DNA of 64,000 nucleotides, taken from the NCBI RefSeq assembly GCF_038502225.1, contig NC_091300.1:43328032-43392031 (forward strand). The letters run 5' to 3'. The notes under the pieces were generated by a model. That model saw nothing but the letters and a program-made list of their open reading frames with translations. It made no database searches and had not been told where the DNA came from. Shown here in pieces: positions 63,553-64,000 of this stretch. The translations under genes were made by a program, and so were the position numbers. This DNA is from Cherax quadricarinatus. Taxonomy: Eukaryota; Arthropoda; Malacostraca; Decapoda; Parastacidae. How positions within the stretch are numbered: the first letter of the stretch is position 1; every line of letters starts with the position of its first letter.

Positions 63553-63866
63553 TTAGACATGTGCAACTCTTGGGTATCTTTATTGAGGAAACGTTTCGCC
63601 ACACAGTGGCTTCATCAGTCCATACAAAGGAGAATCTTGAAGAACAGGAGGAGAATGAGGTAATCAGTCCCTCAACCTTGAGTCGATGTGGTCAGTCCAT
63701 CAATCTTGAATAGAATACGGCACAAGTGCAGAGAAGGAGCTTATAAACCATAGGCAAGAGAGGTGCAGCAGTCGTAGGTGGTGTCACATTTGTTCAATGT
63801 GGAAGTAGGTCGTGCCCAAGGGTTAGGTGGTGTCACATTGAACAAATTTGACACCACCTATGACTG
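63553..63866 (-). mobile_element. Penelope-like 3' fragment with hammerhead-like motif
   Basis: The minus strand reads GGACTGATGAAGCCACTGTG then TGGCGAAACGTTTCCTCAAT and AAAGATACCCAAGAGTTGCA. This sequence type is frequent in decapods, and Penelope-like elements are known to carry hammerhead ribozymes. No reverse transcriptase or GIY-YIG frame is present. 63776-63866 contains an inverted pair, GTGGTGTCACATT...AATTTGACACCACC. The assignment rests on the ribozyme-like core and family knowledge. Confidence 0.5.
63593..63618 (-). ncRNA. Hammerhead-ribozyme-like core
   Basis: On the minus strand: CTGATGA (63618-63612), an extra A, a 5-base stem GCCAC/GTGGC closed by a TGT loop, then GAAA (63597-63594). 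This matches the core boxes and stem II of a hammerhead, but has one unpaired A before stem II, and no canonical GUC-type cleavage triplet could be placed with confidence. Confidence 0.4.
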
Positions 63867-64000
63867 CTGCCCACAAAACCTCCTTTACCCCCTCCCTCCA
63901 ACCTTTTTGAGGATGACCCCTGCCCCTCCTTCCTTCCTCCACAGATTTATAATCTCTCCATGCCATTCTACTTTGATCCATTCTCTCTAAATGACTAAAC
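63867..64000 (-). pseudogene. RTE-like LINE C-terminal fragment (cut by window edge)
   Basis: CCCACAAAACCTCCTTTACC to the window end matches 38418-38550 of RTE-like LINE 1, encoding on the minus strand the region around WFGHLERMD and EGWKEGVREVL. The remainder lies beyond the window. Confidence 0.8.

Overview
This window is eukaryotic, repeat-dominated DNA with no bacterial-style gene organisation. The mixture of piggyBac, Tigger/pogo, CR1/L2-like and RTE-like elements, a Penelope-like fragment and very heavy microsatellite load fits a large arthropod genome. I infer a decapod crustacean such as a crayfish, lobster or shrimp; this rests on element types and repeat style, not on a species-specific gene. 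Nearly every coding stretch belongs to a transposable element, and most are broken. The only candidate host-gene piece I can support is one short internal exon (27959-28071, minus strand).

Layout. 1-23082 is a giant inverted repeat: arm 1 (1-11674), a 1,195-base spacer, and arm 2 (12870-23082). It runs off the left edge of the window. Each arm carries, mirrored, a LINE 3' end, a GA/CT microsatellite, a gutted piggyBac element (PB-A) filled with a TACCATATGG palindromic satellite, a 1.07 kb piggyBac-derived MITE, a LINE endonuclease fragment, a piggyBac pseudogene (PB-H), a Tigger-like fragment and a LINE with an intact 867-codon reading frame. The arms differ by point changes, by a 1,558-base TA-target element present only in arm 1, and by a 410-base tandem duplication present only in arm 2.

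23006-28278 holds LINE fragments, microsatellites, a piggyBac 3' fragment and the candidate exon. 28279-32885 is a Tigger element carrying two piggyBac-type MITEs, one of which carries a CR1-like LINE. 33445-38020 is a second Tigger-type element split by piggyBac PB-B, which is itself split by another Tigger derivative. 38031-43745 holds two RTE-like LINEs, one interrupted by a MITE. 43980-46551 is a gutted piggyBac full of simple repeats. 47386-49245 holds two RTE-like fragments. 49424-59994 is piggyBac PB-C, interrupted by a fold-back element and by a near full-length LINE that in turn carries a second copy of the TA-target element. 60044-64000 holds Tigger, MITE, piggyBac, Penelope-like and RTE-like pieces.

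How the parts relate. TTAA duplications bound the piggyBac elements and MITEs; TA duplications bound the Tigger-like, fold-back and CAGGAAGG elements. Several empty sites for these insertions occur elsewhere in the same window, so the order of insertions can be read directly. The most interesting structural signal is at the 5' ends of the piggyBac-type elements: a pair of CGTA-NNNN-TACG palindromes whose four-base core changes between subfamilies and tends to agree within an element and with the terminal repeat class.
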